From: Apteryx mantelli | Taxonomy: Eukaryota > Chordata > Aves > Apterygiformes > Apterygidae | Length of the DNA stretch: 64,000 bases | Direction: 5' to 3' | Assembly: GCF_036417845.1 (NCBI RefSeq) | Contig: NC_089979.1 | Location: 22,338,458 to 22,402,457, forward strand | Shown: positions 46,101 through 59,528 of the stretch, in pieces | Layout of the letters: each line of letters begins with the position of its first letter | How positions within the stretch are numbered: the first letter of the stretch is position 1 | Translations under genes and position numbers: made by a program | Notes under the pieces: model-generated | What the model was told of the DNA's origin: nothing | The model's database searches: none | The model's input: only the letters and a program-made list of their open reading frames with translations

Positions 46101-49100
46101 AGCATCAAGTTTCAGAGTCTTTTTCGTTTGATGTTGTGGTGACATCATTTTGTGTTGTTGAATCTTTAAATGACATGCTTTAAAATCAACATACGAAAGT
46201 GGGTACGGGCTCTACTCGCTGCCCCACTCTCGGTCCCGTACTGGGGCTTCCCTTTACTTCTTATCAGTCCTTTGCGGTCTGCGTTAAGGAAGGCCCTCAG
46301 GACCTCTCACTGCTTTCCCTTTACATAAACTGCTCCATAACATTTCCTCCTTCCCTTTAGAGATGTCCAGAGGGCACCTAAAATTTAACAGAAATGCAGT
46401 TCTTTTTTCCACAAAGACTGAAATTTTAGTTGAGAGTGACAAATTGATATCAGCACAGGTAGGTGAATTTTTTTCGCCTTGTTTCTCATTCAAAATGTAA
46501 AACTAAGCACATTAAATTTCTTTTCAGTGTGAAAAGGCACTCTCCGAATTAATCTCCGTTTCTCTCTCTCATTCAGGATACTAGGTTTTCTGTAGAGGTA
46601 GTCCCAAGATAAATTTTAAAACAAGGTATTTTAAAAATAATTTTATCTTGGAAAAAGCTTCCCTTCTCTCCAGTGAAATCCTATGCAATTCCAGCTTTGG
46701 CAAAATTGACTCAAAGTAATTACAGCTTGAAACTACAAATTTACCATGCAAAAGACTGAGCAATCCTTATTTTGGACATTGTTTTAATTTTTCTTTTATA
46801 GCAATGAGATCAAGTGATCCATTTTATCAGTTTCTTAACTGATAAGTGTTGTAAGACAAGATAAACACACGTTTACACGGTTAGCTTCCTAAATAACTAA
46901 TGTGGAGTAAAATTAATATTGTCTTATTTTTATCAGCTAAGAATCACTCCATACAGGTATTACTTTCCAAAAGTAAAGCTTAATTTTAAACCTATTATTT
47001 CAGTCTGTCTTAAATGCTTTCTCCCTTATTGTAAAAGCCAGCTGTCAACGCCAGCCCCCTTATTCCCCATTAAAGTTATTTTTATTTTATTTCCTGAGGA
47101 GGTGGCTAAGGTCCAGGGTAATATTATACCTGAAATATCAGCTTGTGGTGCACACTTCTCTGTATTTTCAACGGGAAATTTGCCTCAAATTACCAGAGGA
47201 ATTTGGCGATATTAGAGTAATGCTATGCATTTGTCACAGTTGCAATCCTGAGGTTACTCACAGAAGTCTAACATGTTAATTTCTTTTTGTCAGTCTGCAT
47301 TTTCCATCAAAAGACAAATAGAACAATTTCTTGAATCTAGAAATAATAATTTAAGGTACCCAGAGAGATTGTCTCTCCTTAAAATTTGAGACCAATTTAT
47401 GGTTGCACTTGCAACCTTCCTTGTCCTCTACAGAAAAAGTAAAATACCACAGACCACCTGTGATGCATTCTTTGGTTTAGGGGGACCCAACTGCAAAGTT
47501 TTAGGGAAATGTTTTCCACTAGGACTGTAAGCCACATTCATGCATAACATAGTCATGCTAGGGAGTTTGAACAATGATTATTTCAGAACTATGCTCTTTT
47601 CTGTTTAAATTAGTATGACTAACAGGTACTGACCACTGTGGTGTGTGTATGTCATGCTTTATGCCATCAAAGGATAATTTTCATTGTGTACTTTTATGAA
47701 GAATAATTCTGTGCTATCAGTAATGACCGTGGCTCAGAATATTTTACACGAATTACTAGGATTTGAGGCTGTCCAAAATTCTCAACCAATCTTAAATCTA
47801 AATACTTTGCTTTCACAGTACTTAGTGTGAATTTATCTCCCAACCATGTATTCAGTCTGGAAGACTGATGACTGGTGAAGCAGAAATTATAACTGTCTTA
47901 TCATCCACTAAAATCAACACTAAATATCTCCATTGTTTTCAGGAGGAACAAACTAACCTGGGGAGCAGGAGACAGAAGCTGGTTAATTTGTTTAAGTTTG
48001 AGAAGATGTCTTAGCCTCAGGTTTCTCCCTGCATTGTAATCCTAATTATAGAGGTATTTTGCATTCCTCTTCTTTCTGCTTCTGCTAGCAGGAACAAATA
48101 CAGGGGAAAAGAATTACTTTCAGCTGTTCTGTAATATCTGTTAACGGAAGCAGTGTCCTCCAAGAGGAAGACTTCCTTTTAAAGGATCTTTCCCTATGTG
48201 TTCTCTATGCCTACAGTACTGGCTGTGTCATTAACCTTCAGAAGGACTTTTATCGTTCCTCATTTATCAAGCTTTCTTCCTTTGTGCAGTTTCTATTGTT
48301 AGCAGAGGATGCTTACAGATTAATCCCATGTGCAAATTATGTGTTATGTCAGTGTTAGATAGGTCAAAAGAGAGAACTCTTTAATATGTTTAGGCAGAAT
48401 GAGTATACTTTGCTTGTCGTAGAATATCTCGATGGCAGGGTGCTGCTGCAGTAGGCAAATGGCTGAACTTTTGAAAAGGTGGAAGCTTGACAAGGCAGGG
48501 GCTTGCGAACACTGTGAGTTTCTGAAGGGCAAAGAAACATCCATAGGAGAGATGTAGTTGTAAACAGCTGGAAAAGTACAAAACGAGATATGAGAGAAAA
48601 ATCAGTAAATATTTGCATCAGTGTATTTGAGCATGTCGGACAGGCTTTAACTACATGGAAGGGAAGCAACTGTTAAGCACCTGAATCAGCAAACTATCCA
48701 GCCATATGCTCAAGTGCATTTTTATTTAACAAAGCACTCCACAGTCAATTAAGCAATCACTGGGGTCAAGAGAAATCTTTCCGTAACTGCAGTGGGAATT
48801 AGTTTAAGCCCTTAGACTTTTTTTTTTTTTTTAATTCAGGAAACCAAGGTATTGTGTTCCTATTGTGTATGGGATTGCAGAAAATGAGTATGTGAAGACA
48901 ATAAAAACATTTTTGAAAGTTTATATCCAAAATTTTAAATGCATATACACTGAAAAGTGCAGTCAGTCTATTTGCTTGCAAAGTGTATTTGAAAAAGTTG
49001 TTCATAATCAGTTGATGTTTTTCTGTTTTGGCAATACATTTTGTAAATGCTTTAAAGCTTTAAAAGCATTTAGAACAGAGCACGGGTGTGAGAGGCTCTC

Positions 49101-51580
49101 GGTTGTCCACGCTCCCCCTCTGTCACAATGACAGTTCCAAGAGCTGGAGCTGTCTAGGGTAGATATTGATTATTTTGAAAGACAACTAAAGTTCTGCAAT
49201 AGTTGTAAAGTATCTGTGCTATATTTGTCTTATTCTGACAAGCACATTTCAAATAAGCATTTCAAACATCTTAAAAGCAGCATTTAATTAAACCATACAC
49301 AATTCAGTCAGGTGATAATGAGTTAACCATTTCTTTGCAGTGGACCATTCACTGAGGCATTCACTGAGACTGCATTTTTGTATTTAATCCTTCTCTATTT
49401 TCTTTTCATTTAAATTTTTGAGAGTTTCAGTTGATCTCAGCTTGGACACAGGGAGTCTAGTGTAAGGCCTACTTACACAGGACACTATATTGCCTATAAA
49501 CTGAAGCTGTAGAAATTAGAACAATAGAATTACTACTTTCATTGTAAAAGAATTCAGTCAGTTCCAGGAAAGAAACGGATCTAATTTCTTAAATTGTCTA
49601 ATCTAAGTAACAGCAGATACTTAAGAAAGTAGCAAAACTACAGCCTTTTCTTTATAAATGAGGTTGTTAGCAATCATGTAATAAAAGAACAGAAGTGTAT
49701 CTTAATAAACATGTGAAACAGAGATGTAAAGACAGAATGCATTGTTCAAGATGACATAAAACAGATTTTTTTGCACTAAATATAGGCCAGTAACAACTTG
49801 GGTAAAAATGTTCAAAGGATGGAGCCCAGGCCATGTAAGTCTTATCAGGCATAGAATTACTTTGTTATAAACTCAGTTGCAGAAAATGTGCACAGGTTTC
49901 ATAATGACTGAATGTGCAACTAGCCACATTTGGCTGTGTTCTCATCTGGATTATGCTGTATCCTTTTACGCAAATTGAAAGTGGACTGTGCATTTGGAAT
50001 TGGGGAATGTGGGTCTGCACAATGGGAACTTTGAAAAAAATGTATAGTCTTGTGTGGATGTGGTCTTTGCATGAGACATCTTTTTTTTTTTAATTATTAT
50101 TTTTATGGCCTGTTAAGGATCTGCCATGCTGACTCACTGTGTTCTGAGTTACAGTATACGGGCTGTGTTGTTTTTGTTCCTGACACTTTGAAAGTGCTGG
50201 AGAAGCAGCAACAAGGTTCCTGATTTCAAAGCAGTTGGCAAGTATACTGGGGAATTTAGTTTGATTTATTTCTAAACTGTTAGAATTTGGAGACCTTTTT
50301 TTACAAGCTGTGGACTCATGTATGAGGCAGCTTAAAATACTTGATATCAGACATAAATACTTTGCATGTGTCTAGTTCACTATGTCCCAAGTAAGGCTGA
50401 GACTTTTCTTTGAGGTAAACGAGATAGTTCAGCACAACTGTTTGTTGTGTGAGTTTTCTGAGGTTGCTATCCTTTTTAGTAGTAAAGTTGCTTAGAAAAA
50501 TAATGTTCTTGTGCCTATATATAAATCCTTCTGGTTTATTTTTGGAACAAGTAAAATCTGATGTTACAATTCAGATTATTATTAACACAAAAGTTTTTTC
50601 TCTTTAATTTCTTAGCAACTGGAATAGCATTGAATACATTACACTGGATTTTCGTTTGTACTTGCTGATGATTATTAGTCAGTTTGGCAATAACAATTTT
50701 TGGAAGGAAAAGCATTTAAGTCTTTCTGAGCTTGTTTACCTTTTTTTTTTTAGTACATACTGTACATTCTTCATAAGAAGCACTGATGCATTTTTGTTAA
50801 GTACGTGTGTTACAGAGTAGTAGTCTCATAAAAATGCATGTTCAGATATTTTAAATTAAAATGAGGAAATAATTAAAGGATTATAAAAATTTGTTAATAC
50901 TTTAAGATGAGTTTTTTCAAGAATTCTTTTAGCTGTTCCATGGGCTGCATGGATTTCATTTGGTTGCCGCTTTGGAATTTCATCGGTTTACTATTTCAGA
51001 AGGCAATGAGATACTAGCTATTTATTTACTAAATTTTAACTATTACACTTTACAGGCTGCTCTTTTTAAATAGCCTAGTTTTCTATCATATGTTGTAAAA
51101 TCTATTACCATTATGGTTTACATTATGATAGCCCACAGATCTGGATTAATATGCTGCTGCTGTTAGCTTAGTTTCTTCATTTAGGTCATCAACTATCCAT
51201 TTCAGCTGCATGAAATTAAGCCTATGAGTAAAGCACATGGACAATGTAAAATTGCAGATTTTTATAGCTAACACTTGCACAGAATGATGCGTCTCTGTAA
51301 AATACATAGCAGTAGGACAGTGCATGGTAACAGTGCCTTGGTAGAAATAAGATATTTAGAGGTTTTCACATAGACAAAAGAGAGTGTGATGAGATTATCA
51401 TGGGATGTAAAATAAGGAGTTTCATCTGCAGAAGGGTCTGGAGGCAAGATTTGTTGTTATTTAATCTTTTCTCTGTAAGAGTGTCAGAACAAAAACTTAT
51501 GATTGAAAGAAGGCTACAGAAATTGGGATGCTCTTCAACTTAGCAGTTATAACATAATGTAACACTCGACAGCAGAGAAT
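40136..51580. other. Gene-poor intergenic DNA
   Basis: About 11.4 kb of AT-rich DNA without recognisable exons or transposons. The C-terminal exons of LRRC69 would be expected somewhere in 27-59 kb if preserved, but I could not find them. Simple features are a C12 run at 43769-43780, T-runs near 44579 and 44628, an AT-palindromic patch at 44719-44756 and a GC-rich patch at 46195-46260. The 114-codon minus frame at 42693-43037 and the 98-codon plus frame at 46919-47215 have no recognised homology. Confidence 0.5.
41640..41771 (+). CDS. Small open frame with signal-peptide-like start
   Basis: 43 codons beginning MKFLLLVMIALAVNGYKQN, ending LHQNVLRF and TAG at 41769-41771. The first 15 residues have the layout of a secretory signal peptide: Lys at position 2, a Leu/Val/Ile/Ala core, and a small residue before a polar stretch. 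The ATG has G at -3, and a TTAATATAT motif lies about 45 bases upstream. A weak donor (AACAG|GTATTT) occurs after codon 19, so it could be a signal-peptide exon. I recognise no family. In AT-rich DNA such a frame can arise by chance. Confidence 0.2.
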   Translation: MKFLLLVMIALAVNGYKQNRYFVSVNIQYFISFAELHQNVLRF

Positions 51581-52018
51581 GTGAAAAACTTTGTACACTG
51601 CCCACATTGTTTCACCCAGTTTATGTTTTTGGAAAGAAAAGGTAACGTAGACAATACCATGGAATGCTACAGGAAAGTGGCTCCTTCTGCACCATTTTGG
51701 AAGCAAAGAAGACAAAGACATCACACTTCAGCACTCTTTTCCTTTTATTTGAAGTTAGTTTTACTGATCTATGAAGTAACTCTTAAAATGATTCCTTTTC
51801 ATGATTTTCAGGGAATGTACTTAAGATTTCCTGTTTTAAACATGCTCACAGGCAGTAGAATTACTGTGGCATTGGGGTGGCTCTCTTTTTGGTCACAGAT
51901 TGCTATGACTCCAGAAACTAAAGTGAAATTTGTTCTGCTTATTTTAATACATTTTTTGTATCTAAAGGCTTGGAATCAATTTGTGTTGATAGCTAATACA
52001 AAAGAATTAACATTTTGA
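51581..52018 (+). CDS. 145-codon open frame, unidentified
   Basis: An uninterrupted + strand frame starting MKNFVHCPHCFTQFMFLERK. It contains one CPHC pair near residue 7 and a hydrophobic C-terminal third (VKFVLLILIHFLYL). For DNA this AT-rich, 145 codons without a stop is longer than most chance frames here. However, there is no recognised family, no obvious promoter and no splice support, and the Lys/Phe/Leu-rich composition is what random AT-rich DNA gives. Probably not a gene. Confidence 0.12.
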   Translation: MKNFVHCPHCFTQFMFLERKGNVDNTMECYRKVAPSAPFWKQRRQRHHTSALFSFYLKLVLLIYEVTLKMIPFHDFQGMYLRFPVLNMLTGSRITVALGWLSFWSQIAMTPETKVKFVLLILIHFLYLKAWNQFVLIANTKELTF

Positions 52019-52245
52019 ATAATTATGCATGATCACTTTTCTAATAAGACTGCCTTGTTATTTATGTGAGTTCACCTGAAAGTAAAATAATCTGAACTGA
52101 AGCAAAGGACTCTCTTTTCTGAAGAAGAAATAAAGAAAACAGAATGAGTCTGTTCTCAGAGTTGTATAGCAGGGGAAGAAGAGGTCATAAGTAGCAGCAA
52201 AGGAAATTCTTTTTGGATACAACAAAAAAAAACCTGCAATGAGAG

Positions 52246-52436
52246 TCGTTAAGCTCAAGAACAGGTTGCCCCCACGGCTTGCAGTATCTCTCCCTCCTTG
52301 GAGATTTTCAAAACTCTCCTGAACGAGATCCTGAGCAACTTGATCTGACTTTGAAGTTACCCGTTCTTTGAGGAAGTGTTTGGATTAGATGACCTTCAGA
52401 GGTCCCTTCCTACTTAAATTATTCTATGATTCTAAG
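52246..52436 (+). mobile_element. CR1 LINE, sense, 3' end only
   Basis: AAGAACAGGTTGCCCCCACG, then GGAGATTTTCAAAACTCTCC, then a tail TTATTCTATGATTCTAAG. This is the last 190 bases of a CR1 copy with the normal 3' terminus, severely 5'-truncated. Confidence 0.85.
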
Positions 52437-55400
52437 AATATCTGGAGATAAAATTCTTCAGGAGTCCTTATTTCATGACAGCTGTTCCCAAATAATTCTC
52501 TGATAAGACAAACTGTAGTCAGTGAGTACCTAAATGTGCTGTGGTTAATGAGAACAGTATATTCATACAGATAGGAGATAGCTTGATGTATGAACCCTTT
52601 GTAGGCTTGGGAAAGGAATGTTGTACTTTTTGAACATCATAGTTACATTTTAAACTTATCTGCTATTTATCTAGCTTACAAGGTTGTTGCATCCTAATTC
52701 CAGAAAGAAAGGAGCTTTATCACTGGGAATGCTCAGAGCCTGGGAGTTCAAATCTGGGTCTTCCCAGCTGCACCAGATACCAGAGCACCTCCACAGTCTT
52801 TGGATCTCAGGACAGTATTTTACAGATTAGGTCTCATACACAAAGACAGATGCTCAGTACCCACTGATCTTAAACTGAAGAAGATTTGGAGTGAGCAGAG
52901 ATTTTGAGCCATATTATCCTGAGTTATAGGCTAGAATTGAAATTGGTGAACAATTTTCTAGTCGGTGCAGCTATTCTATTCTAATTTCACAATTTGCAAA
53001 GCACAGGCCAGCCTGTAAGATGCACAATGAAAGCAGGTCTTATGAACTTAGATCTATTTTTTTGCTAAAGTTAAAATGATTTCCTTTCAATTTTTGTCTT
53101 ACAGGCTGGTTTTTGCATTCAAAACCCAGAAAACTTGGTTCATGAACTCTGTCCTAACATATGGATAAGCAAAATAATAAGAAGAAACTGATGTTTGTGG
53201 CTTAAACATTTTTTCAACAAGCATTTTTGATGTTGAGACCTTAAACAGGTCTTTTGTCCTTTTTGTCTCTTTTGGACAAATGTCAAGGCTAGGGGTTACC
53301 ACAAAATATTCCTTATTTAATATAATTGTATCTGTGTGTATGTATGTATGTATGTATGTATTTACTTTGGCTATGAAGAAGAGTTCTCAAATGTATGAGT
53401 TCATAAATCTCCATTTCCAGCCTATTCTGGGAGATTTATCCATAGCTTTTTGGCTACTGTGAAGGTATGCTGACCTTTGAACAGCTCCTCGAAACAATCT
53501 TAGGAGAGAAGGGAAAAATTAGATTTTTCTTTCGGGAATATGTTATGGTTTCCTTAAGAGATGGACACTGTTAGTTTGCTCATGTTCATTTTAGATGTAC
53601 TAAAATAATACTATTTTCCAATCATTTTAAACTTTGTTTTTTCTTCATTAGCAACCACATAGCAATCTATTAGCAGACAAATATAAGTAACACAACAGGC
53701 TATTAGCGGAGCTTAAGAGAACGGTTGCATTGTCAGATCTTTTGCCTGTCCTGCACTTGCATTTTGTTTCATCACCATTCGTTCTGGGACCGGAGATTAA
53801 TGTGATACTTTTTAAAGAACTCCTGTGTTTCTCTCTTTGGGAGATTAGCTGAGGGCAGACTGTACCCAAGGATTAGTAGCACGCAGGGTTCAGTCCCTTG
53901 CTAATCTTCCAGGTGGTCTGCTATCTTGAATTTCTGACCAATACACTGGGAATGTACTGAACAAGCCCTTTATTGCTGTTTCAGGTCTTTGATTTTTAAC
54001 ATACTTTGTTATTAAATTGTATAGTTAATATAATCCACTTCAAAAAACATTATTTAATGAGGCAATCAGACCCGAACAGTGTTCTTGGATCCTGCAATGA
54101 TTGGAAAAAAAAAAAATACCGAGCAAAACCACTGGATGTCAGTGTTGCTTCACGCAGTTTTGTACAGCACAGCACACTCAACAGTGTGGAAAACCCCGTT
54201 TACAGATAAGATGTTAAAGTTGAGCCGAAGCCATCTGAATCACGATGTGACTTTTGTGTTGCCTGGATGTCCATCTTTATCGTGTGATAGTTCCGACTTC
54301 TCTATGGCAAAAGAGGTATTAGTGTCAAGCCACAGTGGTTCTTAAAAGAGCTATATGAAGAAGGAATGGGGTTTTCAGCGTAATCTGTTTTTTGAAGGGC
54401 TAGGATCTGGTCTTTTTTGATTTAAGTCCACATTTAAGTATTCAGTGTTTCAGTTCCAGAGTATTTTTAAAGTTAGGTATTACTAAACATAAATTTAATC
54501 TTTTACATCTCCTGCTGAAAGTTATATTGGGAAACTTTGGAATCTGTAAATTATGTTTGGATTTGATGCATGAAAAATTTCAGATGAGGAAATTCCTTAA
54601 CTTTTAATAGTAAATCCTTTGCATACTTAAAAGGATGCAGCTTCTATAGGCTAGTTCAATATATTATGTAATACATGTGATTTATAATTTTTTTTTTTTT
54701 ACAAATTCTCAAAATCCAGGCGACACTTTTTTGAAGGTATGTTTTTTGTCATTATTTTTGTTTTGTTCCATTTTTCAGCATCCCCTTATCATTCTGATAG
54801 CTTGTATAATGTTCTGCTGTGCTATGTTCTGCAACTTGCGGACTGCACAGGGTAGTTTGCTTGAACCAGTACATATCATCCTTTATTCTAAACGTGACTT
54901 CCATTCTCAAACCAGCTAAGTTTTGTTAAATGAACTTGGACATTTTCAAATGATTTCTCTTAGAATTTTAGCCAAATTTCCTACAAAAACAAAGTTTATG
55001 TGGCCAAGGTTTCTGCCTGTCTTTTTTTCTTAAGTCTTTCACCTAGTACTCTCTGAATCCTTTAGCCATTTTTATCTGAATTTGGCAGAAAGAGAGCAGT
55101 ATCAAAATTAAGTTCACAGAAACTGGTGATCAGGAGAGAGGACATGGATGGACTGAAACTTCATCCACCACTGAGGAAATGCTGAGACGAGCTCAGTCAA
55201 TATATGTTCAGTTTAGCGGTGTCCAGCCAGCCGTTAAGTTGTGTATAACTTTTCACTAATTGGAGCACGTGCTTTCCCTTGCCCAAGGAAGGTAGATGAG
55301 AGACCATGGGGAAGTGACTTGGATGCATTGGATGTGGCTGAGGGAACGAATGATGCAAACCAGCAGGAATAAAGGTTTAGTTAGCCCAAAGTATAACTGA

Positions 55401-58400
55401 GTTAATCTTGGATGTCTGCACGTATTTAGTAAGTGAACTGGGGAATCTGTCTTCCTGAGAAAAAGTCCAAAGAGCAAAGCGCATTATTTCCATCATGGCA
55501 TCTATACCTGCGTCAGGTGCTGATAACTTTATTTAACTTCTGTAAGCATATTAAACATAATCATAGTTCTTGAAATTTCCTGTCACTTTATGCAAAAATT
55601 AAGACATGGAAAAATCAAATATGTTCAAAGTAAAAGCAGTTCTCATGCAAAAATCCTGTGGTTTCTTATAAATTTTTTTCCTTACAAAGTGGGGATTAGG
55701 ACTTCTATCTCAGAGTTTGTCTGAAATTTTTCTTTTGTAGGTCTAGGTGGGGAGCAAGGTGTTAGACTAATTTTATCTTTTGAGGCCAAAGACAGAGAGT
55801 CAAGCATCCTAACTCCACATATCCACTAATAAATGTATGAAAATATTAGAGGAGCTGATGAAAATACAGTCTGTCCCCAACAGGGGTTGACTTATTTTTT
55901 CAGTGAATGTATTTTAAACCAAGTTTGAAAAGTCCACTGGAATTGATTTATAATGCAATAATCTTTCCTTTTATGTACTGTCTATATTCTAAATTTTGCC
56001 TTCTGGTAGTTATAGTTTTAGCCTGGTACATATGTGCACTACTAGAATCATACTATTGTGTATTTTCCAGAAAGAGAACTATTCATTTAAAAATAGGCTC
56101 TACTTATATAAGATCACTGAAAGAGCTAATTGTATGTAATCTTACTTTACAACAGTGTGTGTAGGTACGTATGTACACTGACTTAAATACATAAAATGAC
56201 AGGTTCTTTATGCTTATCCTTTAGCATTCCAGAAAACCTTAAGTTTTATACAGCTGCTTCAGGAAAGGATACTGACAATACTGGTGGTTCACATATATTA
56301 TAGTACAGCCTAAGGTAGGACAGATCTGCATAGTCTGGGGTTTTATATGGGTTTATAGGTTAATGATGGCCATCTGATCTGAAAATGTTTAAATGTGTGT
56401 GTGGTATGTGAATATTGATGTGTTTTAGAAAGGTGCTTTTTGATGTTTCTTTAAGATTCAAATATTGCACTACTGTGTAGAGTAGTATAGGTCTGCTGTT
56501 ATGCATACCTGTACATCTGGTTCACTTAAACATTTTGATTCCTTTATCTGGAGGGTTTAAATGATACATGGCTTCGTGTCATAGCTAACTAAAATTACTT
56601 TATTAATTTCAAAGTTACAAGGAAGTATGTTTTTCAAGACTAATGACAATGTCGATGAACTCCAGATTTAATGATAATACTATCTGTCTTTACGCCTCTT
56701 AGTAAATTCTTGGAGTAAAATCCAAGTCTGAAGGCTTTGCATACAGAGTTTTTGAGCTTCTAACAGTGCTTATTTTTAAGGATTAGTGTAAGATGTTTGC
56801 ATGCATCCATGTGCACAAACCAATAGACAAAATCATCCCTTGTTATTGGTGATGGATAAAAGTCTGTTGATATGGCTAATCCTTGGAGTTCAGATACTTA
56901 TCTGGGATTGACCAAAACTGACCAAATTTACTGACTGTGCAGGTACTAAGTGGGAAAATCTCAGTTACAGAGTTTCTCAAAGTGCTTCAGCATTTTAATA
57001 CCAGAAGCTTGAAGAATGGGGAGTATGTTCTTACTTGCTTAGTGATAGTTCTTACGTTTCATAATAGTTTTTCTACTGTTTCAGAATATTCATTCTGGTG
57101 AACTGGGAATTTTTTTTTTTTTTTTGCAAATAGGGTTAGTTTCTTTTACATAAGTATCCATATTTTTGTAAATACATATCTATATGTATAAATGAATTTT
57201 GGACTATTTTTGTTCAGTAAATACTATTACAGTTAGATGTACTGAATGTTTCATCAAAAATATGCAGCCCTCGTCAGCTGAGTAACTCTCACTGTAGCTG
57301 GATGGATTTCCGTCCGCTTTTGATCGCTTGAAACTAGGGAAAGGTCTGTGTGGTGAAACACTTGGCAGGTATAAAGACCTTGATTTGTAAGTCCTTGAAC
57401 TGCACTTTTAGGAGACACAATACAGTTCTGCTTCAGCGTGGCTAAATGCAGAAGCTAAACTCAGGGCCAAAGAAAAGCAACCAGTCCCTCAGGGTTTATT
57501 ACAGTGAACCAAAATAACATTAACCATGTGCATTTCTTTTGTTCTTTAAAAAAGGTGTGCAAGCTTAAAGAATGGGCAGGGCAAAGAATAAGTATGTCTG
57601 AAACAGTCTTACTGGAGAATTTTGGTAGAAATGAGGGTCTTGCTTAAGCAATCTTCTTCTGCTATTTTTTTCCTTTTCCCCCTTCCTTTCCTAAGCATCA
57701 CAACAGTGGACACCATTTGAACGATACTTACTAGCCTTACTAGCATTTCCCCTCGCGCTTTTCTCCCTACCACTTTTGAATGAAAGGTTTGATTTTTTTT
57801 TAAGTTCTTTTGTGATTTTTTTTAAGTTCTTTTCAAAATGTATAAACTGAATTTTAAGGTTAACCTTAGAGTACACCCAGAAGCCACAACGCATTATTGG
57901 TAATATTTTGATCATAATATGTGCTGGCAATGTGATTGAAAGAAAGCTATCATATCACAAAAGATCAGCTAAACAAAGTGGAATATTATGTGTTAGGAAA
58001 AATTGTATCATATGTGGTCTGAACTGATACAATTTGTGGGGATTTAGAAAAATTCTGAGTGAGAAAAATTAAACACACAATTGGAGTTCGGTAACAAAGA
58101 TGTAATATACATTTCAGGAAACTATTTTGGTAATATTTATGAGATTAATGAAATCTCCTAAATTAATTTCCATTGCTTAACTCTGCTATGTTAAACACAG
58201 AGTTAAATATTTTTAAAACTGGGGCATAGTTTCAGAGTCACCAATTCCAGTAGTTAAAAAATTGAGTTAAGTTTGAAAATATAAGGAAACATTAAAAAAA
58301 TGAAGTTTGATTATTTTTATTTGCCATTTTAATTCTAAATGTTTTGTGTAATTCCAAGTGTAATTTTTGTGTAATTTTAAATGAAAATTAAGATCTTTTT

Positions 58401-59528
58401 TATAATAACATTACTCAGACCTGCTGATTTGAGCAGAGTATCAAAATCATGATATAGTTATGAATGGATGATGCTTCAGTTTTGTTTGTAATAGTCTAAA
58501 TTATAAAATCAAAATGAGTGTATATAAATTGAAATACTTTTAAAAAAGGATATATTTATATTGCCTACTGCAGACTGCAGAATAGTGATTAGGAAGGCAC
58601 TTCATCCAGGACATTTTAACTTGTTTTGCCAGCCAGAGAGCCAAAAATCTCAAAGGAATGCCACTGTGTCCTTGTTCTGTAATGGATGAGGCATCTTGAC
58701 CTCTAATCCCCTTCCAGGCTCTTATCACTTTGTGTCTGAGCGCCTGAAACAAGGTGCATGAATTTGTTACAAGATAAAATGTTATTTGGTGAACTATCTT
58801 CACGGAGAGTACCCTTGCTGGATAAACTACCAAGAGTAGCTTTGAAAAAGAATTGCAGTCACGGTATTGCTGGTACTTCACACAGGACGCTGACAGCTTG
58901 CTGTTCTTCGCTGCTCTGGGAGCTTGTTAAACTTTAGTCCGAGACTTCAGTCTACAAAAAGAAACTGTATGTGTTTTTCAGCAGGAATTATTGCTACCTG
59001 ATGTTCAGAATTTTCTATATAAATGAGTATTTTACTGTCATTTGGAAGACAAAATATTAATGAAGTAAACTAAGTTTGCTGTTGTTAGGGTTATTGAGGT
59101 CTTAATGCCCTCTAAATACTGCAAGAGAAGTTCTGTGCAGTACTTTCCCTGTAAAAGAGCTAAAGCTGTTTTTTGTGTGGTTGGCAGGGAGATGCTTGCT
59201 TCGCTGGGCACTTCCTGGTCATATTAGCATAGCCCAGCCTATATCGAACACACACCCAGTAATACCTCATTTTGCCACTGGACTGAGGCCAAAAGCACAA
59301 GCATTACAGTGAATATAAGGCGGGAGGTTACTGGAAAGAATCACAATCGAACATGAGACTAGACCAAATTTTTGAAAAGAGCAGAAAATGTTATCTTTTC
59401 TATAAACAGCTCTTACATTTCATACAGCTGTTTATATGAATGAAACATTTAATAAGTGTTTTATTGAATGTAGAAGAGAACAGCTGCAGAAATCTAAGTG
59501 CTTCTTCTCCCCCCACCCCCCCCCCCAG
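52437..59528. other. Gene-poor DNA upstream of the SLC26A7 coding exon
   Basis: About 7 kb of AT-rich DNA. The only simple repeat of note is a TATG tract at 53333-53360. A noncoding first exon and promoter of SLC26A7 probably lie here or further left, since the coding exon starts with a splice acceptor, but I cannot place them. The 113-codon minus frame at 58540-58881 has no recognised homology. Confidence 0.5.
53333..53360. repeat. TATG/TGTA microsatellite
   Basis: Short TG lead-in followed by about five tandem copies of TATG. Likely polymorphic. Confidence 0.9.

Noticed and set aside
53333-53360. Direct repeats considered as a CRISPR-like array
   Set aside because: A simple 4-bp microsatellite without spacers in a vertebrate genome.
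58540-58881. 113-codon minus frame just upstream of SLC26A7
   Set aside because: No homology recognised, and strand opposite to the gene; may overlap conserved noncoding DNA but cannot be supported as coding.
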